DNA from: Paragyromitra xinjiangensis
Taxonomy: Eukaryota; Ascomycota; Pezizomycetes; Pezizales; Discinaceae
Direction: 5' to 3'
Length of the DNA: 64,000 bases
NCBI GenBank assembly: GCA_038503065.1
Contig: JBCAMK010000015.1
Span: 1,054,001-1,118,000 of the forward strand
Both the position numbers and the translations under genes were made by a program. The notes beneath the pieces were generated by a model. The model was not told the origin of the DNA and ran no database searches. It saw only the letters and a list, made by a program, of their open reading frames with translations. Positions 22,723 to 35,676 of the stretch are shown in pieces (the first letter of the stretch is position 1; every line of letters begins with the position of its first letter).

Positions 22723-25700
22723 AACTTTCAGTACCAGATCTAGGTTCAATTGTCGTGTCTATGTTTTAGTTAAGCGGGTATTTATTTTATATGCATATGG
22801 TGTGGTGAACAGACACAGCATTATTTTTTGACGCCGTTCAGGGTGCAAAATTTTCAGAGATTGGGATATAAACGAAGCATGTTATGTGTTCGTGTTAAGG
22901 CCAAATTTATTATCCTCAACAAAGCACAGGGTTGTTTTGCACCAAAAGTATACGTGGCCAATTTGGCGAGGTCAAAGGTACAACTCAGACTTAGCAAAAA
23001 ATTCAGGACCTGGTGGGGATTTTTAAATGTCTCCCCCAAGTAGTTGCAGCTTTTAATTTAGGTTCTAAGAAGTTGATTTTGAGTAAAAGCCCATAAAAAT
23101 CCTGCATGGTAACCGCGTACTAGCCGATACCCCTGGACCATATGCCAGTTTGATCCATTGAGGCTTGAATGGTGGAATAAGGCTACATGTACTTTTGGTG
23201 TGAAACCGCCTGACTACGAAATTTTTTGTATGTACTACTTTACATGTATATTAACTGCGTGCAACGGAAAATTACACATAACATTAAAGTTTACTTCTCA
23301 AATAAAGCGTTCTCTAATCCTCCGTTTTATTCTGCCGCTTTATTGGAGGAGAAGGTTTTAGACGTACGCGTGTGCAGCTAGCTGTTCGCTCATGCCCGGC
23401 CGCCTACAGTAGGAGATGGAGACAAGCCTCATGTAGTTTATATGGCACGCATACATGTAGTCTTGGATGTCATTTATGGTTGCATATAGTGTGGACAGTG
23501 AACCCTAGTAAAGGCCCAGTATATAGACTACGCACGTATACTAGAGTAAAATCTTCTGCTATAGTACATGTAATACTAGATGGGAAGCCTACATGCACCT
23601 TATGTATTTCTGGCGAAATATAATATCCCCTTGCATACATCCCATCACACATGAGATATGTACCTTTTGGCACGTTACGCTTTGCGCTTCTTACTGCCAA
23701 AGGTTGAGGTTTTACTATTGTGCTGGGCTTTCCTGGGAGGGTTGAGTATTAAAATTCATAGCCTACAATCATGGTCGGTGTTTGAGTAGATGCACACCAT
23801 ATATGGATACTATCAATATTTTTGGGGTCCATAGGCAGTTCCATCGATATGAGCGACCTAACCTATGGCTTGGGATTATAATTGGATATTTATGTGTCTA
23901 CTTAGCTCTAAATTGTATGTGCCATTCCCGCATTCGCCTCTGGAATGTAGCTGAGGACTGGTAACTAGGTAGAATGATAGTAAGCATGGCGTCCTGCAGT
24001 CTTCTTGTAGCAAGTGAAACAAAAACTTCCGATAAAAACAAAGTGAGATCGAAATCTGCGCAGCCTACGGAACAAAACAAGTTTTAATTGCAGGGTAAAA
24101 GAGTTTCGGTCGCTCCTTTAAACAAGACGACGTCAAAGATTCGTCCGATTCCGCCAGTGACGCAGAAGGTGAGTTGGCAAGGAAGGCATATGTAGCGCTC
24201 GCGATCGCTGGATTCCAATAACCTTCAAGTGCTGTATTGCGTGCATTTGTGCTACCGGGATGGTCTATTCCGGGACTGTTGCGCATGCGTAGAAAATTGC
24301 GCATACAGACCTGTCGCATATACTTTGTCGGCAGCTGTGTGTTTGGGAGGTTTCTAGCTTTGTGATTAGTTGGAAGGAATGCTGCCGGCTCTGCACGATG
24401 GTGATGCTGATGGATGGGTGGGGATTGAGCCCTGAAACTAATTTGCCAAAGGTGGTGAGTGGCTCACATGCGTAACTGTCTACTCGCTGGTTGCGTTTTC
24501 GGTTTACGCACACCCGCGGCTTGGTTGGCCAGTTTTCAAATCTTGAAACGCGTAACTGTTCAAGTAGGCTTCCAATTGTAGCTTTGAAAATTGCGGAGCC
24601 TTCTCGCTAATAACTTCTGCGGAGGTTTTGGAGGTGGAGAAATTTATTAAATTTATAAAGCACGGTATCATAGTTTTTGATATCTTAGTCGATGTCCGGC
24701 GTGGCGTTATTAGTTCCCTATTAAAATTCACTCCTAGTGGATTTGACTTTAGATATCATATTAAAGTAAAGTCAGATATCTGGTAAAGTCAGTAAGTGGG
24801 TAGCTTAGATCTAGTCTAACAAGCAACGTTAACCCCCGATGCCTTGGAGTATCTTTATAGGTTCTGTGAAGGCTAATTCGAAACTAATCTGAGCGTATTT
24901 CTTCTGAGATAATACGGTGTATGCATGTGTTCACGGCCGGCTTGCCATATAGTGATATGGGTTTTAATTGGTGCTGATGGACGAACCAGCCCTTACCTAG
25001 AGCAGCTGAGCGAGACTAATATAAACCTGCCAGGCGCTGAGAGTTCCCAGAAGTTCACAAGTAGTCGCTCGCTAATTTAAACCGCACACCACCCCCAACC
25101 CCGAAGGCTGCAGCGGGAAAAACTACAGGGTCTGTCTGAAGCAAGGGTCTCAATAGTTCTTATTCTTGGAGGAACTGGGCTGGGAAAAGTTTTTCATCGA
25201 TAAACTTGCCCCCGACAGTTGAGGTAGGGCGTAGTTTGAATCCTGTAAGGCGAGCCAATGTCGAGAAATATAAGGAGACTTGCTAAGAAAAACTTTAGTG
25301 GTGCAGGTACCCAGGAATCGCAACTTGTCAAAACCAAAGTTGGAGGAACGAGGTATTTTTGATCGATACAATTCAATCGGATGACGGTATCCTACTCTCA
25401 GCACCGAGGATGCTCGTAGCACAATAACAGCTAGGGGTCAAGCTCAAGGGTGTCACCTATGTCCACAGCATTTAGGCACCTAGAATGCGAGAGTCCCCAC
25501 TTCGGCAGCTTAATTTTTTTAGGAAAGTATGTGGGGGTGGAAATCTCAGTGATCTGTTAGTTACTGCAGGTTGGGCTAATGGTTCCGCGAATTGGCTTCT
25601 CGCCCAGAGAGAACAAGCAGAATATTAAGCACCCGTGGCCGGAAGGGGCGCTAAGGCACTCAGATTTCATGGCACCCAGGACTCGACTGCATCAGTGGTT

Positions 25701-26273
25701 AGTTGATTGCCTGGAAATAGGGAAATAGTCTTGAACTTGCAACGTTGAACTCGTGACTAGAAGCTGGAGCTGAACCAGGCCTCTGTTGGATCATTTGCTG
25801 TTAAAACTCGACAGTTCATGAAACAGGAATATACAAATCTGGTGACGGATAAAAAAGAGGTGGGGGATTTTTCACCAAGGTTGATAAAGTTTGGGTAAGG
25901 GCAAGGAGAGGTTACTGGTAGACATCGCCCAAGAGCAAGAAGTGGGGGCGAACACCAGCGAGAAATTGAGATCGCCCTCAGAAAAACCGGTAGGAGACCA
26001 AAAATCCAGTGTATAATTAGTTGGCTTTCAAGCCTTGCAGGTATAGAGCTCTCGGTAGCTGGTATGGCTGGAGCCTTTCGAGGTTTAGGATGGAATTAGG
26101 AAATAACATTTTAGTACTTTGGAGACATTGAGCATATTGTTGAATTGGAGTGAAGCTGCTGTTTTTACTGTATGTAGTGTGGCGCAGTAACGACGTTTTG
26201 TGACAGAGCCTCAACTTCAACTTCACGCGCTCGTCTACCCAACCTTTCCCAGTCACTTCAGCAGACATTGAAT
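22723..26273. other. Gene-poor region of 3.5 kb, no gene seen
   Basis: Short open frames only, none like a known family. It includes a palindromic stretch at about 24745-24793 (TGACTTTAGATATC facing GATATCTGGTAAAGTCA) and many ACATGTA words. The right end should hold the CIA30 promoter. Confidence 0.5.
24745..24793. repeat. Imperfect palindrome TGACTTTA...TAAAGTCA
   Basis: TGACTTTAGATATC on the left pairs with GATATCTGGTAAAGTCA on the right (reverse complement TGACTTTACCAGATATC) around a short AT-rich centre. It could be a small element remnant or a cruciform-forming site. Confidence 0.4.
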
Positions 26274-27273
26274 ATGAGACCAGCACTCAGACTTCTTCAA
26301 AGAGGAGGTTTCCTCAGACGCAGTCTTGATGAAATCAAGACCAACACTCATAAAGGTAAGTCATAAGTCTGTGGAAAGCTACTGCTGTCTATACGTAGGA
26401 GTTAGTAGCCTGATGAGTTTATAGTTTTTAGTATGCAGGGGATAACTGGCGAGTTCGACGACCTCGAGATACACGCTTTCCGTCACCCATCCTCTCTGGA
26501 GAATATTAGGACATTCTCTGATGCTGATATGGGTGGTTTCTCAAAAGTGAATATGGACCTTGAACCATTCCCCACTGAAGATGAAGAAGAAAAACAGTAC
26601 TACGGTCGCTTCCACGGAAGCATCTCTATTGAGCTGCCTCCAAATCAGCCGAGAATTCAAAGATCCGGGTACGCTGCGTGGCGTACGGTTCAGCGTGGAC
26701 GGTCCTTGTTCGGGCGACCGTTCTGGGATATTGATCCGTACGCCTTTTTGGCTTTGAGAATAAAGAGCGACGGGTCCAAGTACTTCATAAACATTCAGAC
26801 AGACTCAATTGTTGAGACGGACCTTCACCAACACAGGCTGTTCGCGAAAAACCCAGGACAGTGGGAGGTTATTCATGTACGTCCTTTCCCAACCTTTCAC
26901 ACGATTTCGCCCATCTTGACCTATAGGCATTTTAAGCAATCAAGCGGGGGTAGACGCTTAATCTCGCTGACCGTTTGGACAAGATACCGATTCAAGATTT
27001 TGTGAGGACAAATTATGGCCGGGTGACCGAGCCACAAGGGGAGATGTTGAGGGCGAAGGTCAGAACCGTGGGTATTGGGTTAATCGATCGCATTCCAGGG
27101 CCTTTTGAGCTTTGCATTGATCGAATATGGGTATGTATCCTTCTGAGAAGACTGTCCTAGAATATTTATAGTAACGTGGTCTGCAGGCGACCAATCACGC
27201 AGATAGTGTTCCTATGCCTAGGCCCCGCCAAGAAGTGCATAGTTCATCAAGAATGATAACAGATAGCGATTAG
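26274..27273 (+). CDS. CIA30: Complex I assembly factor CIA30 (NDUFAF1 family)
   Basis: CIA30 is a mitochondrial chaperone for assembly of respiratory complex I. Exons 26274-26355, 26425-26876, 26984-27130 and 27187-27273 give 255 residues with matching phases. The N-terminus MRPALRLLQRGGFLRRSLDE is Arg-rich and lacks acids at first, as expected of a matrix-targeting sequence. Family landmarks are TFSDADMGGFSKVN, GYAAWRTVQRGRSLFGRPFW, IDPYAFLALRIKSDGSKYF, IQTDSIVETDLHQHRLF and VRTVGIGLIDRIPGPFELCI. The presence of CIA30 implies that this fungus keeps complex I. It converges on ADE1 with about 157 bases between the stops. Confidence 0.92.
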
Positions 27274-27430
27274 GCCAACCGTATCAAAATAGCGGGGATT
27301 TACTTATCTAGCCATGAATCGTACATACAATGATCGAAGGCAACTATCGTCCTGACTATCAAATCTATTTTTTGTTTTCTACTTTAGCTAGAGATGCCAT
27401 CTCGTGTGGTAAAGTAAAGGTTATATGATA

Positions 27431-28676
27431 TCACGAAGAGCTCCATTTCTTTCCCGTAAGCAGTTCATACGCTTCCAAGTATTTACGACTTGTATTTTCA
27501 GCCACATCAGTTGGCATCTCAACCCCAGGTTTCCCATTCACTCCATTGGCTGTCAACCAATCACGAAGGTACTGCTTGTCGTAACTCTCTTGGCCTTGGC
27601 CAATTTCGTACTTGGAAGCAGGCCAGAATCGTGACGAGTCTGCGTATCATTGTGAGATAAAGCCTCCCGAGGTAATAATAGCTTGAATTATTAGGAAATG
27701 GTGTAGAAGATTACTAACCAGGAGTTAAGACCTCGTCGACAAGAACTACTTGATCATTTTCGTCAAGCCCAAACTCGAATTTGGTATCTGCGATGATTAT
27801 CCCACGCTCGGCTGCATAGTCCCTGGCCTGTTGCTCCTAGTTAGACTTTCAATTGGTTCGAGAAACAGGCCGAATACCTTTGTATACAAAGCTAGAGCGA
27901 GGTCTTCGATTTTTTTTGCGTATTTCTCGCCAACCAGCTCGGCCACTGAATTTTTTTAGCTCTTGAAATATTGCTGTGGAGTTGTAGCCTCTTAATTCGA
28001 GACATCTCACTTTTGTCTGGATGAATATTCTCGTCTAAAAAATCTCATTAGCCCCGGTCGTAAGGAAATATTAAATTCCCACTGAGATAACTTTTTTTTT
28101 GGCCTACCATGCTCTCCTTGCTCTGCTTTTGTGCTTGGCGTGAACAACGGCTTCTCGAATGCATCACTCTCCCTTAAACCCTCTGGTACTTTGATTCCGT
28201 GTACTGTTCCTTGTTTCTTGTACTCTTTCCAGGCACTCCCGGTGATGTATCCTCTGACAATTGCTTCGACAGGGAAAACTTTTAGTTTTTTCACTATCAT
28301 GCTTCTGCCTTTTAATTGATCCACATATGGTTTGACCCCATTCGGCAGGTCATCGAGAGAGGAGGAGATGAAATGGTTTGGACAAATATCGGACAACAAT
28401 GAGAACCAGAATTCAGAAAGGGCGGTTAACAGTTTGCCCTTATTTGGAATTCCCTGTAACACGTAAATTCAGTAAATTTCGTATTGGATTTAATTATTCC
28501 TGAAGAAGATTGGATCAGAGAATTAGACTCACGTTGGTCATGACCACATCATAGGCAGAAATCCTGTCAGTCGCGACAAAGAGCAACGAGTTATCAGACA
28601 GGGAATAGACATCCCTCACTTTACCCCGAGCAACCAGCGGAAGTGAAGCTTCTAATGTCGTTTGAGTAAGTGCCAT
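27431..28676 (-). CDS. ADE1: SAICAR synthetase (purine synthesis)
   Basis: Phosphoribosylaminoimidazole-succinocarboxamide synthase joins aspartate to CAIR with ATP in de novo purine synthesis. Exon 1 is 28676-28533 ([20 protein letters not shown], then RDVYSLSD) and exon 2 starts at 28453 with [17 protein letters not shown]. Further exons give [77 protein letters not shown] and a normal C-terminus ending [10 protein letters not shown]. All ATP- and substrate-site motifs of the family are seen. Six exons are needed; the internal ones are short. An upstream ATG at 28742 is in frame, but the fungal family starts at the second Met, so I chose 28676. Confidence 0.93.
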
Positions 28677-29686
28677 ACTTGCAATTTTCGTGGTATAGTG
28701 ATGAAGTAAACACAAAGTTCGATAAGTATCAGTGCGGGGCACTTTTTCTGGCAGCGGACGCTAATCCCAGTGCAGTTAGCGGAGTTGCGGGGTGGAGCTT
28801 TTTGCGGCTCAACTGCATATCAGGGAAGGCGCTGGCGTTTTGGGGTTTCGGATAGACTAGATCAGAGCTAACAATCATACGTCAGCACTCGCATCCTCCC
28901 TTCCACCAGACTCAGGACCGTATATAAAAGTAACACGGGTTCGCACAACTCGACACCCATAGAAAGAAATCGAGCTGGCCGTTTATGGTGGGAGCTTGTT
29001 AGCTCGAGTGGTTTTCGACATATACCAGTACTAAGATATCTCGTCAATTCACTGGACGAACTCTGCAATAAAGGGCGAGATAGAAATCATTTGTGGCGAG
29101 GGGTAACCCATCAGTACCGGTTGGGGGTTGAGCATGCCTTTAAAGAATCTGCACACATACTTAGCATAGATCTCTAATAGCCATATGTAAAAAGGGCTAC
29201 TTGGGCGAATGAGGGTCAATCTGTTGTTACATGGAATCCGGGTGAATTGCTTAAATCTTAGTTTACCAGGTACCAACTCTCAGGGAGCCCGCTCCTTGCA
29301 GACTGCAGTTACGTCATTAGGTTTGAACTTAAGTTTTAGAGCTCGTGATTGTGATTGATAACGGAAGGGCGTACAGAGTCCCGCTCGTGTTAGCTGTATC
29401 CGCAGCAGCCGTCAGTCTCGTGCCCAGCATACTGCGCACCGTAGGTCGCTAGGAGGGAAACGGGCCTAAGCAGCTGTCATGCTAGAGATTGTCCCTTTTT
29501 CGTCAGATTGAACGTCTTTTTCTCTTAATTTTCTACCTCCTCTTTCATTCCTTCTCACTTAACTGTTCGTGGTATTCTCACAGACATAAACTGCTTTGAA
29601 TTGTCCCCAATTACCTGTTGGCCTTCTATTTCAACCTGCCATCAACGCCAGCCTGCTTCTTATCAATCACTCCTTAAACTCTTGCA
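28677..29686. other. Divergent promoter region of ADE1 and the RRM gene
   Basis: A 1-kb spacer with no convincing gene. The right third (29490-29686) is pyrimidine-rich (ttttctcttaattttctacc, ctcctctttcattccttctc), typical of a fungal 5' UTR and transcription start region. Confidence 0.55.
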
Positions 29687-32302
29687 ATGTCATCCTATAG
29701 TCCTATTTTCTGTCCTACTACCCCTACCCAAGCCCAAAAGAAATATCATACCAATCCTCATCCTTCCCCTGCTGCTTGTCCCTCTGTTGCAAGCAGCTCT
29801 GGGAATACCATCAACGATGTCTCCCAACCAACTACCCCGTCTGATGTGAAGACTAGCCCATCAAGTAAGTGTATTCTCTATCACTTATCAGTTCCAGCTG
29901 TTTTACACTCCAGAATCTATTTCCCCACAATACGTATGCGAGTCTACTTGGTCTCATAGTCATTGGTTGTACAAAAACCCCTTTATGCAGACTTTTTGTC
30001 ATTTGTTTTTGCTGCGGCTATCCATCATTCACTGCTATCGAGAGAGGTTTGCCAGAATAACGAGAAGCGGAATCTAATAGCCATATGGGTCCGAGCAGGA
30101 ACTTTCAATAGACGCCGTGGAAAGACCCTTTCGTCTCTTGACATATTTTCTATATCTCGAGATATCTCAAGCCCCACAGGACTGAGGGGGGGACTACTTG
30201 ATGCGTTCAACGATCGAAAAAACCAGTCACAAGATATCCTCACAGCTGAAATGGAAGCAAGATGCAACATTACTGAAGACGATCCAAATAACATTGCTAT
30301 CGACCATTATGGTATTGGTTCTCAAGCCACCGATGGAACTTCGACTCATGAAAACTTGGGAGAGCCGGTAGCGGATACGGAAGAGGATAACTCAGATGGT
30401 TCTGTCTCAGATGAAGACCTTAAAGATCTCGCGAGACATGGGCTACCATCTGCTTGTATTTTTGTGGCCAAGTATATTCCCACTGTTTGTAGCCCAGCAT
30501 GGCCAGTTTTAGGGTCTGACTTTGAGTAGTCTCGCAGCCACACAGACCGATGACCAACTTATGAAGAGCTTGCAATCCCACTTTGGAAAATTTGGGAGAT
30601 TGCATGTCAAGATCCGCAGGGATTCTAAAAGCAACCCATACAGCTTTTGTCAATTTGAGGTAGATACCATTACCAACCGTGTTTCTCTGTTCTACCTACT
30701 GACCCCCATTAGTCCGACGAAACTGCAAGATTGGCTCTCCGTGATGGAAGAAACGCTATCATCGATTGTACAGGTCGCCGCATCCGTTGTGAGCCAGCAA
30801 AGGTTAATAGGACTCTTGTTCTAAGCAAAACAGACAGTAATACTTTTAATGAGAGTGAAGCACGTAAGATCCTTTTTGGGTTTGGTGAAACTGAGTCCTT
30901 GGAGTTCGCGAGGGATGGTGATACATTGCCTGTGCGTGGAGTAAAGGAGGGGAAAAGATGTTTTGTTAGATTTGCTTACAGGCAGGATGCTGTGGATTGT
31001 TATCAGGTATGCCCACTCCTATCATATTTGACCTGAGGCTCAAAAATAACGCCTAACGTATTTACACGTCTAACCCAACTCTTTAGTATTTTCGCCATCA
31101 CTGTGCCTGGACTGCCGATTGGACGAGCAATTTTTCGGCGCCGAGTATTATCCCACGTATCCAAGCTGTCGAGATTGACCCCGTCTCAATCTTTATCGGA
31201 AAACTTAATCCGGATTTGATCGATGAGAATGAGCTGAAAGCGAGGTTCGGACAATATGGAACGATCTTAGAATGCAACCTTGTCAATAGGGCTAGTAAGA
31301 ATGGTAACACTAAAATAACCCTTCAAGGAGAAATTTTTAATATTAATATTAAATAGGTATTGGTCGTAATGCGTTTGCATTCATCAAATACGAAGCGGAG
31401 GAAATGGCTACTAAAGCCTTGGAAGAGGAGGTAAGTCTGGTAATCCATACTTGTCTAAGATTTTGTGCTTAAAATTACCTGCTAGAACAATTCTCAATTC
31501 CTCGGAAAACTTATCCATGTTCAAAAACGTGAGATCCACAAGAAGCCAATTCGTCTTGCCCCTCATCCTCCCACTGGCCCTCGCCTTGGTGTTTCCAGCA
31601 CAAGCAACCAAGTACCCATGGATCAAGTTCGAAGGCTTGCTGTTCCTCAGTCCTTTCCATTCTCTATGGAAGCTGTTGCAGACCTTGCTGCACGTTTGAG
31701 TATTCAGTTGGCAGAGCAGCGTGACCATACTCGCCGTCCCTCAGCTGCCTCAATGTTCTCTAACCAATCCGTCATCAGCCAGGTGCCGTATGTGGTATGC
31801 CTTTATCCATTCCCAAAGTTTCATGTTGATATACTTTGCTAACTAACTTGAGTAGTATCCTGTTGACAAAATTTCATCTCGACATGGAAGTTTTCAGAAC
31901 AATATCCCAGGTGTGGCTTTCCACCAACCATTCCAGCCTGCCTTTACTGGATTTCACAGTGGGGGTCATCAACCCATGACTCCTGAGCCTCAACTTTCTC
32001 CCCGGACCACCCAAGCAGCCGTTCATGGAGTAGGATCTCAGGATCCTAACGGTTTCCGCCAACAAATTGATGACGCGTATTCGGGTGCGTTTCCACCAGC
32101 TCCACCACATCACCAATTCCAACAGTCTGCTCAGATGATGTCTCATATTGCTATGATGGACCATGGCCTTCACAGAGAGAGCATTGTTTCTCTTGGACCA
32201 TATGATCTCGCTGGAGTTTACGGTCCACAATATGGGGGAGGGTATGCTCCTCAGCCGGGATACCACATGCAACCCCATCACCATCATCATGGGGGCCCCT
32301 AA
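29687..32302 (+). CDS. Three-RRM RNA-binding protein, Gln/His-rich C-terminus
   Basis: A fungal RNA-binding protein with three RRM domains; the target RNAs are unknown. RRM1 begins ACIFVANLAATQTDDQL and ends SFCQFE; its RNP1 is weak. RRM2 includes NRTLVLSKT and the RNP1-like GKRCFVRFAYRQDA. RRM3 begins VSIFIGKLNPDLIDENEL and has the RNP1 GRNAFAFIKYEAEE. Exon junctions inside and after the RRMs are clear (for example 30471/30535, GAG before 30661, CAG at 31005). The C-terminal third is Pro, Gln and His rich and ends HMQPHHHHHHGGP-like. The N-terminus starts MSSYSPIFCPTTPTQAQKKY; the splice after 29864 is uncertain, because the phase-compatible acceptor at 29990 adds a hydrophobic stretch. Confidence 0.8.
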
Positions 32303-33258
32303 GAGCGACAATGATGTTATGCCTATTTGCCATTTCGCAAGGTAAGTAAATAAGAAGGGTGGTGTTTTTGTCTACCCTGGATAAGTATTATATCATAGAT
32401 GGCGATCTTTTTTTCTTTTTCCAAAGGGACCTTAAAAGCACTAGGCAGATGGATTTGTTGCGGGAAGCGACCAACAAAAGGAAATTTGATGATAATGTAA
32501 TTTCGCTCATACCTATATTGTGCAAAGTATTGAATGCTTTCTTTCCCTTTTTCGTTTTTCAAAACAAAAGCACTTCTGAATCTTAGCAAACCGGAGCCTT
32601 TCTATTGTCCTTGGGAGACATATGGTGATTGCTAGTTGATTGAATTACCTCTACGCGATGCCATTGGCGCATGTATATGCATACAAAAGGGTCATCTAGA
32701 TACGCTTAGTTTCCTTTAGCATATCGTCTGCGAGTTGAACGTAGTTTTCTCCCTCGCACTCCTATATAAATATTTAGGTTTAGAATAATCTCCCCGATTT
32801 ATATGACCTTGCTGTATATTTCCCCTAAGCGCTTTGACAAAGCGAGCGCGCTGTTGGGGTCTCGGGTTCAGGGCGTCTTATACCATAAGATATCACTCGT
32901 TATCTCAGAGTTGTTCGATAGATTGCGATATAAAGGTAGTTGAAGGTAAAGCTGGATAGAGCTTCATCATTTCCATTAACTAAACTTTGTGAAGGCTACC
33001 GCTCTGCGTAAGACGAGAGAACATTAATCGCCTATAGTTTGATGGCATGTCTATAGGTGACTAGAATAGAACCCCTGGCATGTATCGCTGCACAAAAATG
33101 TAGAAAAGCAAGTTGCAATGGGCGCTTCCCCAATACCACAGTGCCCAATAATAGCGATCATTTCCCAAGGGACAGAGCAACATTCGATATCTGATTTCCA
33201 ATTCTACAAAGAAAGCCAAATCCAACGCCTATTGCTCAAGATCTTTCTAGGTGATCCT
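32303..33258. other. Convergent 3' region between RRM gene and PRE7; no gene seen
   Basis: AT-rich spacer holding the 3' ends of two converging genes. Open frames here lack family similarity. Confidence 0.55.
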
Positions 33259-34312
33259 TTAATCCTTCTTCAATTCTGATATCTCCTCAAATACACCATC
33301 CTTTGTGACAGTAATTATCTGTAAACCATCACCGACCTCGATGTGGCGCTCGGTAGCGGAAGTGAAAGCATCTTTGACGAGTTTGATAACAGTTTCCTTA
33401 GGGAGGTCTTCAACAGGCCTTTCTTCGGTGCCATGGGAGGCGGGGAGGTATTGATTTTTGAATTCAACCTAATAGGTGTGGCTCGTTAGTGCCTATGTCT
33501 CATTTGGAATAGATAATAGGGTGTGGTACCTGGTTGTCGAGAAAGGGGACGATCAGGGATGAAGCAGCACCGGCGGCTGCTCGTCGCTCACCCTCCTTGG
33601 AATACGAGCCTACAGAGTCGTAGGAAAATAGACGGCCCTTACCTATTACCATTAGTCAGGTTAAAGTTCATTGAACAAGTCCGGGGTTTAAGGAAATACC
33701 GTCTTTGTCCAGGCCAGCAAGAATACAATGTGTATACTTTGGGAAGAATCGGTTTCCATAGAGAACGGTGAACAGAAACTGTGCCGCGGCATTTACCGTC
33801 ATATTTTTCAGATTATGGTTGAATTTGAAGTCCTATAGGTAGCCCCAGCACCATAGTTAGCTCACTACCATGCATAGTCAAGAGCGGAGTATACAGACAT
33901 TGACGGCCCTTGTCATAGTTTCTGCAACATCTTTTGAGTCCGCACCAAATCCGACAGTTGCCAGGATAAGGTTATTATCTTCTCCTAGCCTGTAGACTTT
34001 CCGTTCAGTTCGAGAATTTATATTATATCCGGCTGTGTGTCTGGTGTCACCAGCAAGCACAACAAAGTCCTCTCCAGTAATCCCTAGGATTGTTCCACCG
34101 TTATCAGTGTAGCTGCAGGAAGGTGATGTTAGCTTGATGATATATTAGATTTGAGTTTGATGTTTAAAGATAAAGCCTCAGGGCTAGGAACTCTGGGAAG
34201 CTTACGGGTTGAACGAATGCTGTCTAGGAGCACCTGAAGCACCTCTAGATGCCGATGATTCGAAGGAATATGCGGGGTCAAATGACAGCGGCTCCACACT
34301 AGACAAAGACAT
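33259..34312 (-). CDS. PRE7: 20S proteasome subunit beta-6 (PSMB1/C5)
   Basis: Non-catalytic beta-6 subunit of the 20S proteasome core. Exons 34312-34206, 34112-33899, 33832-33700, 33642-33530 and 33468-33259 give 258 residues in frame. Motifs are NPYTDNGGTILGITGEDFVV, LAGDTRHTAGYNI, LILATVGFGADSKDVAE, YGNRFFPKYTHCILAGLDKD, LFSYDSVGSYSKEGERRAAA and PFLDNQVEFKNQYLP. The N-terminal propeptide is short and the mature start does not have the catalytic GT-T arrangement, as expected for this subunit. The second intron has the unusual donor GTCTGT; it gives AVNDFKFNHN, which aligns in length with yeast Pre7. The gene shares a 219-base spacer with the divergent SAP30BP-like gene. Confidence 0.95.
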
Positions 34313-34531
34313 GATCGAGAATCGATGGGATTTTTGGTGGTAAGGAGATGGATTAGAGCTGTTGTTTGGTTTGGTGGGGTGAATCGTTGAAGTTGCCCGC
34401 CTCTGCTGACGAGGGCTCCCTGGGCCGGGTAACCCAAGACATTCCTCCAGCCCTTGGTTTTGTTCTAGAGCTTCAATTCACAAGTACCGCCGTGGAACCC
34501 TGAACTTCTCCAGGCCCAGCCGTCAACTACA
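34313..34531. promoter_or_regulatory. Bidirectional promoter, PRE7 / SAP30BP-like
   Basis: Only 219 bases separate the two divergent start codons, so both promoters must lie in or beyond this spacer. GGTGGTAAGG near 34333 resembles the yeast Rpn4 proteasome box GGTGGCAAA, but only loosely. Confidence 0.6.
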
Positions 34532-35676
34532 ATGCTGGGACTAGTTGCATATGGCAGTGACAGTGACAGTGGAGAAGAAGAACAGGCGCAGCTACCCCAA
34601 CGGAAAGAGCCTGTTAATGTTCCGCTAATGAAAGTTGGAAAGGTACGTTGACCAGGATAGCTTAAAATTTACAAATTCAGGCGCTGATATGACAGACGCA
34701 CAGGCTCTCCCGACTCCTGAAATCTTGCTCAAAGCTACCGTTGAAAATCTAAAAGGTACTCTTCGAAAATATCCTTCTGTTTGTCTATAACCTGAAACTG
34801 ACGCAATTGCTGGGACTCTTAGGCTCGTCACTGGTGCGACCTGAAGGAGCTATCAAAGCAGCAACGCGTATCCAAGAAACCGAAGAAATAGGTCCTATCA
34901 TGGGCCCCCCACGGCCACCACGGACGCCCTCCCCAGCACCCCAAACAAGCTACTCTCCAAACCCCGAGTTCTCACCGTACTCCCTCAATCGCGCGAATAT
35001 CCGTTCCCTCACCCTCCCTACATCGATCCCAGATATCCCCCCCTCTCCACCCGGTGAAGAACCCCCAGATGTTGCAGCAAAATTCGATCATTTCCGTCAA
35101 CTCAAGCGCCAGGGTATCCACTTCAACGAGAAGCTACTACGTTCATCGGCGCTTCGAAATCCGAACCTCCTCGAGAAACTTACCGAGTTCGTGGGTGTCA
35201 GTGGTGCAGATCAGTACACAAGCAATCTACCAAAGGAGATATGGGACCCGACAGCGTTTCCGGAGAATGCTTTTGCAGGAAAGCTGGCTAAGAACCAGCA
35301 AGAGATACTGGAAAAGCGACAGACGGAGGAAAGGTCGAAGATTGATTTTGTTGGTACGGCTGCGGCGCCTACAGGAGTGTCAATTGCGATGCCATCAGTA
35401 AGCCATGATAGGAGGGCAGCCGGGAGTGCTGCGGAGAGGGTGATGGCGGGATTGGATAGAGAGCGGAAATCTAATACGCCGCCTGTTGATCCCCCCAAAA
35501 GAAGAGACGAAAGGAAGGGTGACGGGAAATGGGATGAAAGAGATAGGGATAGGACAAGAGATCGGAGGAGAGATGATGACCAATATCGAAAGCGGAGGCG
35601 GTCAAGAACACGATCGAGATCAAGGTCGAAAGAGAAGGAAACTGGGAGATATAGAGATTATGAGTATAGAAGATGA
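34532..35676 (+). CDS. SAP30BP/HCNGP-like nuclear protein with RS tail
   Basis: Member of the HCNGP (SAP30-binding protein) family; the human protein acts in transcription repression and in splicing. Exons 34532-34642, 34704-34755 and 34823-35676 give 338 residues. The N-terminus MLGLVAYGSDSDSGEEEQ has the family acidic YGSDSDS motif. The core is FRQLKRQGIHFNEKLLRSSA, LRNPNLLEKLTEFVGVSGAD, QYTSNLPKEIWDP. The C-terminus is Arg/Asp/Ser rich (RDRDRTRDRRRDDDQYRKRR, RSRTRSRSRSKEK), an RS-like domain that suggests nuclear-speckle or spliceosome contact. The fit is good over the core; the function in fungi is inferred. Confidence 0.85.

Noticed and set aside
28515..28742. Upstream ADE1 start at 28742
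   Set aside because: Adds 22 residues not seen in the family; [20 protein letters not shown] fits known starts.
34313..34531. Rpn4-type proteasome box upstream of PRE7
   Set aside because: GGTGGTAAG differs from GGTGGCAAA at two positions and a similar box was not found by PRE3.
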